Of a stretch of DNA of 64,000 nucleotides, positions 11,042 through 22,942 are shown one piece after another. Position 1 is the first letter of the stretch. Each line of letters begins with the position of its first letter. The stretch is from positions 9,806,001-9,870,000 of the forward strand of contig OY829546.1 in assembly GCA_963691705.1 (NCBI GenBank), written 5' to 3'. A program made the translations under genes and the position numbers. This DNA comes from Viola odorata. Its lineage: Eukaryota > Streptophyta > Magnoliopsida > Malpighiales > Violaceae. Under the pieces are notes generated by a model. It saw only the letters and a program-made list of their open reading frames with translations, made no database searches and was not told where the DNA came from.

Positions 11042-12316
11042 TCAAGCAAGAAAATAGGATGAAAAAGAAGTGGGCTCAAAGAAAGGGTGCCCTTCATCGT
11101 GGTGGTCTAGAAGACGCACGATACGCTCCAACACTTGAGTCTCCATGTGGTATAGCAAGATGCTTCTCCCCAGACTCACCATTAGAAGCAACGGATTCCA
11201 TGGAATGAAATCCACCAAGACGAAAGAGTTTCTTGGGTAAAAAGGAAAGAAACTAGTCTCGCGGCTGCTCATTTCCTCTTCGTACAGTTTTATCATCCAT
11301 TGCTCTCTCTGTTCATTTCTGATGAAAGGGTTTCTTGGGCAAAGGGTTTGTGTCCTGACTGCATGGATTGAAACCCACTCTTGCTTTGTTATGGTGGTTG
11401 CACGCCAGAATCCCAGTTCCCTTTTCGGAAGCTCCCAGACTTCTATCAGTTTATTGCAAGTTGTGCCGTATATCAGGCGCCCATCAGGTGTTTGGTTGAA
11501 AACATGAGGGACCAGCCAATCTGTTTCAGGGTTAGTAGGAAGTTGTATCACCTGTACATGATTGCGATCTTTGTTGCCGCGCTGCTTATTGTGAGGATCA
11601 TAGACAGCTAGACAATCTAATGCCCACCAGTAGAAAACCCCGTTCACTACGGTTGGGGGACGGAATCCGACTACTCTAAAGTCGGAGGTACCAACAAGCA
11701 CCGACTCTCTCCACTCCTTTGTTTCAGAAGAGTATGTTTCGATGCATAACTTGTTGTCAATATCGAAGCGATAATGAAAATCAGCAATCACTACTTCGTA
11801 GCGCGGTGTCAGATCATCACCATCGTCATCACAAGACAATCCAATAGATAGCCTCTGATGATACTTGCTGGGTGGGGGAAGAGAGACATGTTTGCGCGTC
11901 ACAGGGTTGAGTACATGGTATGACTTCTTGTCGTCGAATCCACATAGTACTAGGCCATTGGAAGATGAAATAAACTTGCCAAGGTCAGGGGGGAAGCTTT
12001 TACCATGTTTTGGATCTTGACGATGGCCGATTCGAGGCAGAGTGGATAGGAATGACATTCTGGGTCTACGTGAACTCCATAACGGTGTGTTTTGGAAGAA
12101 GCCCAACAAATGATGAGGAGACCCTATTCGTTGTTTATGATGAAAACAGCTGGCATAATGGGATAGGAATTCCGGCGAAGTGAGTAAACTGTTCCATTGC
12201 TTGGAGACGGACCGGTACATGAATATTGATTCCGGTGGCAGACGAACAAGAATCTCGGTCATAATGTCGTAGCACAATATCGCTGCAGAGCATTCCTGAC
12301 CCGCCACAATATCCAT
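11042..12316 (-). CDS. F-box protein, single exon, 424 aa
   Basis: An uninterrupted 424-residue protein. The N-terminus (about residues 14-56) is an F-box: YDIMTEILVRLPPESIFMYR followed by SVSKQWNSLLTSPEF, the form that binds SKP1 in SCF ubiquitin ligases. The rest resembles the plant F-box-associated region that chooses the substrate: SNGLVLCGF, then NPVTRKHVSLPPP, then GVFYWWALDCLAVYD. The target is unknown. The start is the first ATG after an in-frame leader, and a TATAAATA element lies about 62 bp upstream. Single-exon structure and length fit the large plant FBX/FBA family. A broken partial copy lies just downstream (10523-10810), as expected for a fast birth-and-death family. No frameshift is seen, so it is probably functional. 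Confidence 0.85.
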   Translation of the reverse strand: MDIVAGQECSAAILCYDIMTEILVRLPPESIFMYRSVSKQWNSLLTSPEFLSHYASCFHHKQRIGSPHHLLGFFQNTPLWSSRRPRMSFLSTLPRIGHRQDPKHGKSFPPDLGKFISSSNGLVLCGFDDKKSYHVLNPVTRKHVSLPPPSKYHQRLSIGLSCDDDGDDLTPRYEVVIADFHYRFDIDNKLCIETYSSETKEWRESVLVGTSDFRVVGFRPPTVVNGVFYWWALDCLAVYDPHNKQRGNKDRNHVQVIQLPTNPETDWLVPHVFNQTPDGRLIYGTTCNKLIEVWELPKRELGFWRATTITKQEWVSIHAVRTQTLCPRNPFIRNEQREQWMIKLYEEEMSSRETSFFPFYPRNSFVLVDFIPWNPLLLMVSLGRSILLYHMETQVLERIVRLLDHHDEGHPFFEPTSFSSYFLA

Positions 12317-12377
12317 TCTCTTACCTTCTTCAGTCTTAGCAGCACGAAACTAATTACAAAGCAATTAAGGACCTCTA

Positions 12378-12385
12378 TATTTATA
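12378..12385 (-). promoter_or_regulatory. TATA box of the F-box gene
   Basis: TATAAATA on the minus strand about 62 bp upstream of the ATG at 12316, at a plausible core-promoter distance. It is assigned from motif and position only. Confidence 0.45.
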
Positions 12386-12638
12386 ATATCGGTGTGACTC
12401 TACTTCCAATTGAAGACCGACCAAAAAATAAAAAAGTTAGTGACTGAATTTCTTATTAGGGAAAATAAAAAGAAGAGAAGTCCAATCTAGAATAGAAGTC
12501 ATAGCACAATTGATAATTGGTAAGTGCAGAGGCTCTAATAGTAGTAATAAATAAAATGCTTCATTTGGTTTTGAAAATATTTTTCCCATACTTTTCCTAT
12601 TTTATTAATAAACAAGTGATGTTAAGAAAAAAGAATTT

Positions 12639-13870
12639 ATGGCACCACAGGATCCCTAGGTTCTTATTTTCATTTTAGTTGGTTCCTAACAGTGATTTTG
12701 GTTCAAGTTAGTCCCGAATGTTAGCCACGTTAACCACCGAGGATCGTTATTGACATAACGCCGATAAACGGCCGTTAACTGCCATTATTTTATTATTTTA
12801 TCTGAAAAGCGGCCTAACGGCGGACCCCACAAGCCAGATTTCGTCAGTCACATTATCCTCTTAATATCTAATAAACCTCTTAATATCTAATAAATAGTTT
12901 TAGTAATTATTTTTTTTAATTTTCAAAAAATAAATTAATAAAACCCCACAAGCCAGGTTTCTGGTGATTTCTGGTGATGTTAACAGCAACAGCAACAACC
13001 CATAACCATCGATTCATCCTCGGCCCCAACCGCTCCACACACCGCCGCGCCTCCACCAAAACTAAGTAGCGCCACACGCCGCACCTCCACCAAATAAATA
13101 CAAAGTAACCAAAACCAAACAAACCGAATCAAATTAAATACACCCCGACCGGTGACGCCGCGCACGGAGGGAGATGTTTGGCGACGAGAGGGTGTAGATC
13201 TGTAACGGATCTGAGATGGTTGTTACTAGCGATGAGCTGGTGGAAATCTACGGTTGATTCGGCGACGGTGAAGGGAACGGAGGAGGAGTCGCCGTCCTCG
13301 GTGAAGAGGATGAAGGGGGTGTCGGGCGGCGGAGGGAAGCGGAGAGTGGCGGCGAGAGGGTAGAAGTGTTGGAGGGTGAGGGAGAGGGAGTGGCTGAGAG
13401 AAGAGAGGGTGTGGTGGAGGAAGTGGAGGGTGGAGTGAGGGAAGAAGGTGAGCGGATAAATTTGGAAAATATTTCTCCATTTACAAATATTTACAAATCG
13501 TTTTGTAAATAAATATAAACGGCGAAGTGAGGAGTAAAATTTAAAAAATAAGTAGGTCCTGCTTAAAATTAATATTCAATTTAATTAATTTGAGTTTTAT
13601 TAATTTATTTTTTGAAAATTAAAAAAATAATTACTAAAACTATTTATTAGATATTAAGGGGATAAAGTGACTGATAAAATTTGGCTTGTGGGGTCCGCCA
13701 TCAGGTTGTTTTTCAGACAAAATAATAAAATAATGGCAGTTAACGTCCATTTATCGGCGTTATGTCAATAAGGACCCTCGGTGGCTAACGTTCGGGATCA
13801 ATTTGAACCAAAATCGCCATTAGGGATCAACTAAAATAAAAATAATAACCTTAACAACCCGTGGTGACAT
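12639..13870. mobile_element. TIR transposon (MULE-like) carrying a BAHD acyltransferase fragment
   Basis: Sequence from 12639 to about 12950 and from about 13560 to 13870 forms long inverted repeats, both carrying TTTTAGTTG, GATTTTGGTTCAA, CGTTATTGACATAACGCCG-type and CTTGTGGGGTCCGCC-type blocks. The arms are roughly 310 bp and about 85% alike by eye. The interior (about 12950-13560) contains a minus-strand gene fragment. Long TIRs flanking captured coding DNA are the hallmark of Pack-MULEs. I could not find a convincing 9-bp target duplication, so the exact ends and superfamily remain open. Confidence 0.7.
13156..13450 (-). pseudogene. BAHD acyltransferase fragment in TIR element
   Basis: The minus strand encodes QHFYPLAATLRFPPPPDTPF, then ILFTEDGD, VPFTVAEST and SVTDLHPLVAK. 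This matches the N-terminal part of anthocyanin malonyltransferase-type BAHD enzymes (consensus HFYPLAGxL ... FxxxDLHPLVPxLP). The HXXXD catalytic motif lies further C-terminal in this family and is not included. The frame hits a stop after SPVGVYLI, where the captured piece ends. It is a gene fragment, not a gene. Confidence 0.75.
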
Positions 13871-13872
13871 AA

Positions 13873-13910
13873 TGGCAGAAGTGGGATTTGAACCACTCGG
13901 CCATCCTGAC
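13873..13910 (-). pseudogene. Internally deleted tRNA-Leu relic
   Basis: The minus strand reads GTCAGGATGGCCGAGTGG directly joined to TTCAAATCCCACTTCTGCCA. These are the 5' end/A-box and the 3' T-arm/acceptor of tRNA-Leu(CAA). Everything from the D-loop to the T-loop is missing. It lies 2 bp outside the right end of the TIR element. Confidence 0.65.
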
Positions 13911-13977
13911 TTTTTATTAGTTTGGGCAGGAAAAACTAAAACAGAGACACATCTATAAAAGTGTAATTTGAATATTA

Positions 13978-14918
13978 TTTTTGCAGCTCCCTCCTTGTGA
14001 TGTCTTGAACGGTTTTAGCCTTCTTGTTGTTTTGTTGTTCTCCTTCCTTGTGCTGTCATGATCTTCATGACAGTAGCAGTAATAATATCTTCCAATTATT
14101 AGAAAAAAGAAAAAAGATGCGGATGTGGCATGATGATGATGTGTCATGCCACGTGGCGTGCCACATCAACATTTAACGGTGGAGGACGGACGACGTCAAT
14201 GATGAGTGCCAAATGTGTCATATCTATCAAGCGGAAGTGCCTTTTAAACCGTTTGACTTAAAGAAGTGTCAAATGAGTCGATCAATTCAAGTACAGATGC
14301 CAATTTTTGACTTTTTCCTTTATTTAATCCGTAAAACACCAAAAAAAAAAAGGATTTACCCATTTTATTTCGTAAATCAAGCAAAAATGCACTTTTTAGT
14401 TTCCATTCTTATATATATAGATATATATTCATGATAAATAATTACTCTCTACATAGATTAAATAAGTAATTTTTTATTTAAAAGGTGAAACGTTATATTA
14501 AACCAAGCACACCAACTATTCGTTAGTTAGTGTATACTTGCAAATGGCATTTACCAAATAAGACAAAAACCCATATGGACAAAGTTTAAACATACATTAT
14601 CTTTAATTAAGGCTTAAAGCATGGTTTAGCCACCAACAACGGACCATTTGCTTCAATGTAAATTAGATGCCATAAGTTAATAATTAATCAATGAATAAGT
14701 GGTAGCTAGGAGACAAAACCAGATCATACACACTCTTCTTTTCTCCTAAGAACTCATAGTTTAGAGATTCAAAGTTAATACAGGATCTCTGTAGATCATT
14801 AATTAAAGAAAATGATGGAAACCCTTTTAAAAAATTGTTTTGGGTGCATGAAAATTGGATGCTACAACAAAACTTTGATGCGTGTGGGCAGACAATTTGG
14901 TAGATATTATAATGTATA
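13978..14918. repeat. Dispersed duplication, copy 2
   Basis: The second copy of 5591-6670 in the same orientation. It starts in LINE 3' UTR sequence without the upstream LINE coding region. It lacks the 164-bp MITE and keeps about 50 bp (near 14775-14825) deleted in copy 1. Neither flank matches copy 1. A minus-strand open stretch in it (84 codons, 14684-14938) has no recognisable function. Confidence 0.85.
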
Positions 14919-17900
14919 TAGCACACCTCTACAAACATTCTTTGTGCAAGGAAGTTTCTTGTTTCTTGTTTTTTTTTTCAAAAAATAATTTTACGTATTT
15001 TAATTACTACCAAATAATTACTTTATTTATAAGTAAATCATTAAAGTTTTAATTAAAGATGAGGGTGTCGAATCACTGTTATCAATCTCTAATGAAATTT
15101 CTCAAACATAGCACTAATTTAATGTCTCTAATGGCCTGTTAATGGCAAGGACAACACGAGACCTAGTCGAGTATATATTGTTATTTATAAAGAATAAAAT
15201 AAAATAAAATTGTTAATTAATGTGTAATTATTTATGATCATATCCAAAACTAATTATAGGATTGGATGCATATAATTAATTAACATACAAACGTTGATTA
15301 AAAAGAGTTGACATTATATGATGAATGTATCTGCGGATCTCATAATCTATACATGCATGAATATATATATACTATATAGTTCCAATTATATTTTTTTAAA
15401 AATACAAATTAAATATAGCTAAATTATTAATTTAAATTTACATTTAATTAGTAAAAATACCAGAGATGAAAATGAAAATTCCATAGGTTTTACACCTTAA
15501 TTTTACCGTAGCAAGTAGCAGGTGGGTAAAAAAAAATGAATTTTGTCCATTAACTAGGAAACAAATGCTGGACTCATCAAACTCTGCAACTCACTGAATA
15601 ATGCAGCCTATGATCATATGGTATATTATTATTATTATCCAAAATATGTATAATAATCGATGCTAACAGTGGCATCATAAGGGAAGGGACCCAACCAATA
15701 ATTTGAAGTGAATTAATTGTTTTGCAAAAGAGGTATTGTTGTACTTGTACATCAAGAACACAAGCAGCAGAAGCAGAAGAAGCAGCAGCAGCAGCAGAAG
15801 CTAGGCCCCTTTACCACATGGACAGTACGCAAATCTCACAAATAATTACAAAAAATGTATATTCAATCCCTGCAATATCATTTAACTGAATTGTACGTAT
15901 CGAGAACGATTCTTGAAAATGAGCCAATAATCGAAACTGTTAATTGGGTATTAGATACATAAAAAATATATATGAGCATTAAAATTGAGAAGTGGATGGT
16001 TTTTTGATGTTGAGAAGAGTGGTGTCTCCAAAATGACTCGAAATGGCAACTTTTGCAATGGTTTGACTCATAAGTGATATACCCAATGGTAAAGTTAGAA
16101 AGGATTTTGAAGTAAATGTGATGTGACTTTAGATCAAAATTAAAAATAACCCTTTTTAGGATGTGTTTGGTGATGAGCGAGCTATTCAGGCCATTCATTT
16201 TACATACCAATGTCCAATAAATGCGGAAGCCTACCATTGAGGTCCCAATCTTCTGCCCTATTTATTTCACTTGCAGGGATTCAACCATTCCCTCTTAATT
16301 ACTTCACACGATTTTTGCCGAACCCATGAAGTATTTTTTTAAACGAAAATGAGATTCAAACTTGAAATCAAAACCCTATTAGTATACCCTACTACTAGCG
16401 GTAAAATAATCAATAAATTATGTTTGCAAGCAGCACATGAAGAAGTTGGATTGCTAAATTAATCAAAACATTGTTATGATACCAAAAAGGTTCCCTATTG
16501 GAGAGATGGAACAACTTAAGCTATAAGCCTATAAGCAGATGATGAATTACAAATTTCAGGGTGCACTTCTACTTACTGCTGTAGTCTACTTCACAAATTA
16601 TACCAAAACAAGTGAGCACAAATAAATACCGTGATAAACCCTATACCACTCTCAAGATATATACCTTACAAACTTTTTATTATTTAAAAAAAGTAATAAT
16701 GTATTAAACTCTCTCTTATACGTAAGAGAGAGATCTGTATTCTCTTATCAACGAGTTTATAACTCAATAATATTTTGTGTGAAGTAGTAAAGAAATATTA
16801 TTTCTCGAGTTCCAATCTCTAACATACTCCACATTCTAATCCGTAAAAAAAGAGGAGAAAGATAAATCACCTCATTTATTTATTTTTTGTTTATTTTATA
16901 TATTGGTGCTTCCATTTTAAACTTTGAGTGTGTAAATTCGAAAGAGTATCATCATCTTTTCTTTCAGGCTCAATCAATGGTCACCAATTTTTGATGGCAA
17001 AAGGAGTTGCTTCTTGAATTGACACAACCACTACCATTAGTTTCGTGAAAGAAAAAGAAAAAGAAGATGTGCTGACAAGTTATATTTTTTTCATTTTGTG
17101 ATCATCAAAGTATGTTGAAGTATATAACTAAGGCTATCTACCCATCTTTTATGATATTAATACTCTTTCGTTTTTTTAATAGTGGTTTTTAAGCTAATTT
17201 TTTAGTAATTAATTATTTTATTTACCTATTCTGTAACTTTTATTTTTTTACTCTTAATTATGCTTAATTACAGCTCTTAAATGTATGATGGTATAAAAAT
17301 CGTAATAAATTTATAGGTATGATTGTTAAAAAATCTAATTTCAACCGAAATTTTTACTTGAGTTGGAAAAAACTACTAATTTCAACCAAGTGTAATTAAT
17401 AGAAAAGCCGTGCAAATTAATGAAGTGTGAAGGTGAAAATGCAGGGGAAAAACAGAAGCAGACATGACTCATCAATCTTTCACTCCATACAATAGAGTAG
17501 ACAAGACACTAATTTAGCTTCAAGTTAACCCATTTTGATAATAATTCAAAGTTATTTACCATCACCACAAATATGCAAAAGTCAATCTATGATAGAGAGT
17601 ACTTTCAAGTTAAAATTACAAGAAACAGAAAAATGGATGATACAAAGTCACATGAAGAAAAAGAAAAGACAAGAGCAGTGCAATAATTCTTGCCCAAAAC
17701 AGAGCATTGTTCATAATTGCAGGGATCACTATCAAATTGTCTGAAAGAAACACCAACTTAATATTGTACTAATCACATAATTAAAGGATGGTGTTGTTGA
17801 TAAAAGAAAGAGGACTGTTTCTGTTGTGTGTTGGTGCTGTGTTTTAAGTTGTTGAGAGTGAAACATTAAATAAGACATTCAATTCTTGAAAACCCAGAAT

Positions 17901-18161
17901 TAAATACACCCATGACAGGTCCTACCAGTCCCCCCATTAGGGCCATTACCTTTCCATCTCTCTCGCCTCTCGTCCTTTAAATGCCACTCCTCCCACTCCA
18001 CCCTCCTCTCATCAACATTAATACACTTCTCCATCAAAAAAAACCAGAATAAAACCAGAAAAAAAGTAGCTGACATTCACAAAAATCCTGCCCTCTCCAT
18101 CATTTAAAACTTCAAACCCACCTCCCAATTCTTCTAGAAAAGGGGTAAATAAAAAAAGAGA
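14919..18161. other. AT-rich intergenic region without genes
   Basis: No supportable coding sequence. It holds a GCA/AGC-rich simple repeat at 15762-15801 and a 24-bp hairpin at 16709-16732 (CTCTCTCTTA, loop TACG, TAAGAGAGAG). The last 250 bp, with C/T-rich blocks (17930-18040), are probably the promoter and leader of the OVATE gene. Confidence 0.6.
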
Positions 18162-18890
18162 ATGAAGATCCCTTCACTTTTCTTCAAGAGTTATGAAACA
18201 AAGCTCAATTCTTGGCAGACATGGCCCTCCTGTAAACAGCCAAAGACTCTATCTTTCAGAGCAGGTGATCCAGAAATGTTCAAGACAGTGAACTCTGTGT
18301 ATTTTGACACTAATGTAGCAGCTGAAGGAGGAGCTGATCAGCTTGAAACACCAGAATCATGGTTCACAACAAGCTCATCTGATCAGGAAGGTGCAAGCAT
18401 CTCAACAGATCAGTCAGAGGTAGATAATTATGATGGGAAATCTTTGGAGATGGTTGTGCGTGGGGTGAGATCAGAGAGGCTGTTTTTCGAGCCAGGAGAC
18501 ACAAGCTCAATCCTAGAAGAGGCAAAACCAGGTGGGTTTCCTTTTAAAGAAAGTGTGGTTCTTGCTATGGAGTCAGATGATCCATATGTTGATTTCAAGA
18601 AATCGATGGAAGAGATGGTGGAATCTCATGGGGTTAAAGATTGGGAGTGTTTGGAAGAATTGCTTGGATGGTATTTGAAAGTTAATGGGAAAAAGAATCA
18701 TGGGTTTATAGTAGGAGCATTTGTTGATCTTCTTGTTAGTATTGCTGGAGGTGGTGGTTCTAATTGTTCTGATTCAACCTCTTTTTCTTCTGCTGTATCT
18801 TCTTTCTCTTCTTCCTCTCCTCTGTGTTCATTTGAAAAGAAAAGTGAGATTGAGGAGGAGGAGGAAGAAAAGATGGTAGTAGTGACTTAG
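18162..18890 (+). CDS. OVATE family protein (transcription repressor OFP13/15-like), 242 aa
   Basis: A single-exon 242-residue protein. The N-terminus MKIPSLFFKS and the WPSCKQPKTLSFRAG motif are typical of the OFP13/14/15/16/18 subgroup. The OVATE domain at about residues 129-190 reads SVVLAMESDDPYVDFKKSM, then MVESHGVKDWECLEELLGWY and HGFIVGAFVDLLVSI. OVATE proteins are plant-specific nuclear co-repressors that bind TALE homeodomain and TONNEAU1-recruiting proteins and affect organ shape and secondary wall formation. A Ser-rich tract and an acidic run (EEEEEE) follow the domain. Length and lack of introns fit the family. The start is the first ATG before the conserved motif. It has no functional link with its neighbours. 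Confidence 0.9.
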   Translation: MKIPSLFFKSYETKLNSWQTWPSCKQPKTLSFRAGDPEMFKTVNSVYFDTNVAAEGGADQLETPESWFTTSSSDQEGASISTDQSEVDNYDGKSLEMVVRGVRSERLFFEPGDTSSILEEAKPGGFPFKESVVLAMESDDPYVDFKKSMEEMVESHGVKDWECLEELLGWYLKVNGKKNHGFIVGAFVDLLVSIAGGGGSNCSDSTSFSSAVSSFSSSSPLCSFEKKSEIEEEEEEKMVVVT

Positions 18891-21800
18891 ATTAGCTTGG
18901 TTTTTGGATCATTTTTGTATATATTACTAGCTAGGATTAAAGAGTAAAAACAAGAAAATGAAAGGAATTATGAGATATCATTGCTCTGTTTTTTTTTTCT
19001 TTCTTTAATGGCTCTTCCTGCTTTCTTTCATATGGAAATGACTAAATGTTAGGTCAAGCTCAAAAGACAAAGTTAAATGGAAAAGTGAATGGCTAATAAT
19101 AATGGAACATATATTGTGCAGGTACGAACAGAACCCATTTTGAGGAATTGTTTCATTGTTGAAATGACTCATCCTCTGAACTGAGTTTTGGCTAAAGTTT
19201 TTTTTTTTCACATAAGTTTCTGTGTTTTGGGTACCAGTTACGCATAAATCAGAGCTTTTGCACAATTACAATGTAAAATGTATGACACAAATGTCACTGA
19301 TTCGATGGTGTTAGAGGAAAAAGATTGCAATCAGTTAAGGAAATGCAGAATGGATATAGATTAGATTAGATTGAGAGAGAGATCATGTGAGTGCAGATAA
19401 AGGAAGGAAGATGATTTTCACAGAAAAGGATAGAAAAACAAACAAGTCCTGCCTGAATCCTGATCATATGAGGTGGGACCTCTACTGCCCCAACTTACAA
19501 TACACATTTTTCCATCTGGTTTCATCTGACACCAGGCGAGAACCCTTTTTCCTTTTCCTCATCCACCAAGGAAAGTGAAATGATGGGAGGATTAAGATAA
19601 AAAATAAGGTCGATAAACTTGAATTATGGGTTTTCTTTTCCCTATTCAATAAACAAAATACCATTAACATACCTCTTGGCTCTTGCCACAAAAACAAATA
19701 CCAAAAGAATGTCCAACAGATTTATTCTTTGACTGAAGATTTCATGGATAAATTATTAGATATACCAAAGAGTTTGATTGATAAAGAATGGTTTGGGCCA
19801 GGACATATATCATGGGTCATCAGATTGTTCTGTAATAAAATATGAACAACAACAGGCCAATTTGTTCAATGTAAGAATGGTCAACTTACTCTAATTAAAA
19901 CTTGGTGAAGTGTAACCTTGAGATGGTGATTCCTGCCCTTGAATTCCAATTGTATCTCATCCAAAAAATTCCAACTTCGTTCTGTTTATGACCTCCTTAA
20001 CCGCTGGCAATTCTTGTGTCGCTCGATTAATGTGTGCAAACTAGATAACAAAAACCAGTTAAGCAACTGCAGGTTTATACGATTGTAGCAACTTTCATTC
20101 TGTTTCCCCTGCTGATATTCACATAGATATTGAAATTGAAACTTAGCAAAAATGAAGAGTAACTCAATAGCCTGAAACTTTGCCAAATGATAGTGGATGT
20201 CACCAATCATATACTTTAACCCTTTACCCATATCAGTTATACTCGGCACAAAGAGGTTCAAATAGATCCATTTATTCAATTGGGCCTCAATTTCAAACCC
20301 ACTTCCTTCTTTTCACATCTCTAAAATAAATTATAAAATGAACCTCATCGTTCCGTTGGGCGTCATTCTTCAAAAGCCCAGTAATAAAAAAATTAAACTG
20401 ACGAATTGGGTAGGGGCCGCGCGAACGCAGGCCCCCGCTTCCACAAATTATGACGTAGGCTCTCCCACTTGGGGAGACCTTAGGGTAGCACCCCTCCTGT
20501 ATGTGCAATGGAGGTCACTAGCCCTAGACCATGGGCCTTCTTGATCACCCATACATCTCGTCCAGGTAAGTATGTTTAACCGGCTCATGCATCTCGTATT
20601 TATACCCACCACCCCTCATCTCACCCTTGTGCGTTTCCGATGTGGTACTAAAACAAAAACCACTTCCTCCCTCCTCCTTACTCAAATCAACACCACACCT
20701 TCTCTTGTCGCCTCCTACATATTTAAGAAGAAAGATTTTCTCAATCTCTCCGGGTATCCTGCCTTGCTCTTTCGTTGGGAGACAAATCTCGTTTGAGCAT
20801 GAGTCTCACTCAACTATAAATAGTAGTGGTTTAAGAACAGAGATTAGCGGACGAGATTACCAGTTGAGATCGTTTTCAGTTGCAGCAAATGCATCAGATA
20901 CCATATAAAAAATTATTGGCATACTGAATCATTGGTGTAGATCACCCGTTTAGTAGGGATCTGTTTAGAATTTTCTACTAAAATATTTCTTTTTGTTTCT
21001 ATGGTAGGTAATAATTCAGAGATGTCCAAATATACCCATTAAGTGCCAAAGAAACAATGAAAGACGCTCTAGAGTAGTAGGCTGACAGCAAAACTCAAAA
21101 AACAATATGAAAGAACATTGTACCCATTAAGTTCCAAAGAAAAATGCCCATATACTTAGTTCAATACTGTTAAAAGAACAAAAACAACTGAAAATTCTTA
21201 ATACTTTGTAGAAACATCAAACATCACATAACCGCGACAGACTGAAGGATTTAGCCCGCCTTCTTATGTTGCAAGCAGTACGAAACACTTCCTTCAATCG
21301 CTTAACTCTGCATCTTCATCTGTTTCTGGCTCGTCGAGGGACCTAATATCAAACTCATAGCGCAGGATTCCACCAAAACCTTTTTAAAACTTCTTCTGAT
21401 TTCTCTGAGACAAATCTTAAGCACACAACCAAACTTCATGTACTCATACGTTAATTTTTGATTGATCAATTTAAAATAAAGTAATTAATATAGTAAAAAT
21501 AGATAATTAATGATATGTATTTATAAAATTAATAATTACATGGGTGTGATTGTGCTTAAAAAAACAACTATAACAAAATTGGGAGGGGGTAGTTTCTTAA
21601 CCACAGTGTAAATCTTCGAGTGTTTGTCAAGCGAGTCTCGTAAATTAGATCCAATCCATCTTCATCTGGGCCTCATGCAAGGCCTGACCTAATTTTGGCC
21701 CATATTTCTTCTATAAGCTACAGCCCATTTATGCGTGTGTTAGACTTGCATTATAAATTCATTTTCTTCAAATGAAAGAGGAAAAAAATGAGAAGAAACA

Positions 21801-21944
21801 TTTTTGTTGTATGCGAGTGACAATAAAAGGGAAAGTAAGAGAATGGTTAGCAGGGGAAAGGAAGAGTTAAGTAAAGGAATTAACCTTTCCCATGTTTGGA
21901 TATTATAGATGGGAAAGGTAAGTAATAAACTTTAGGATTAAAAG
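18891..21944. other. Intergenic region with small repeat remnants
   Basis: No intact gene. The 20712-20830 stretch contains AATCTCTCCGGGTATCCTGC, which matches the SINE-like repeat at 46452-46610 and is probably a 3' fragment of that family. A short minus-strand open stretch at 21294-21388 reads GGILRYEFDIRSLDEPETDE and ends at a stop; it could be a last exon remnant of an unrecognised gene. The rest is AT-rich. Confidence 0.4.
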
Positions 21945-22647
21945 TAGACCTGCTAATTGAACCGGTCGATTGAGTTTGTGTTTAATTTCGCTAAGTCTTA
22001 TAAAAATTGAGGTATATCGGGGTGGGATGGGCATTAAGACGGTCAACTTTTACGTGACATAAACTCGGTCCTCTTACCAAACAGGATGTCCACGGGCCTA
22101 ACTGACCGGCACGTTTGATTTTTTATAATTAGAAAAAATGACATTTTTGTATATCAACTAAAAAATTTAAATCAAAATATTCACAGAAGTTGAGTTTCAC
22201 AAATTCAAAATAATAAACTGAGTACTTTAACCTTACAATCTCAATTGATATTTAACTAATAATGACAAGTATGTTGTTATTCTCTTTGTAACTCATGACC
22301 GACTCATAAAACATAATAAAATAGAAAAGTATCAAACTTAGCAGAAGAATCCTAAAATTTAAGGCGTGTGATAATAAAAACCTTTGCCACGACTCTACAA
22401 TTTATTTAGAAATTAGAAGTTATCCGATCATATTATATATTTTTGTACATACATAATATAACGAATAATTATGTGATGTGAGCCGAGCTTAACCGAGGGC
22501 TTAAAATCTGAAAGCCCATGCCCCCGATCCGACTTTTTTACATTGGGGGCCAAGTCGAGTCGGGCCTGAAATTTGTTGGTCCTAACCCGTCCATTTAAAA
22601 TAGGTTCAGGCTGATTATACGAACAACTCGTCCAGTTAATATGTCTA
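21945..22647. mobile_element. 703-bp non-autonomous hAT element, TSD ATTAAAAG
   Basis: The left end is TAGACCTGCTAATTG and the inverted right end TAGACATATTAACTG, flanked by the perfect 8-bp duplication ATTAAAAG at 21937-21944 and 22648-22655. Both are hAT characteristics. There is no coding capacity. Confidence 0.85.
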
Positions 22648-22942
22648 ATTAAAAGGGAGGGAATGGTTTAATAAGTAAATAACAATTTTATTAATGATTT
22701 AGAATATAAGTCTGGGAAAAAGGTTAGCATAGTGAAAATATTATAAAAAATTTAATGAATAAACTCTCCCTTCCTTCACATCCTAAAGTTTAGAGGAGTT
22801 ACATAAAACACTCAATCTCCTCTTCAACCCTAAAATATCCTCCCATCCTCCTATTAAAAAACTTAGCCAAATGAGGTTTAAGGGTTAATTCTACCTTTTC
22901 CCTTACTTTCCTCACCAAAAAACCCTCATATTCAATCATAAT

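Noticed and set aside
14684..14938. 84-codon minus-strand open frame in the duplicated segment
   Set aside because: It is disrupted in the other copy by a deletion and a MITE, and no family is recognisable.
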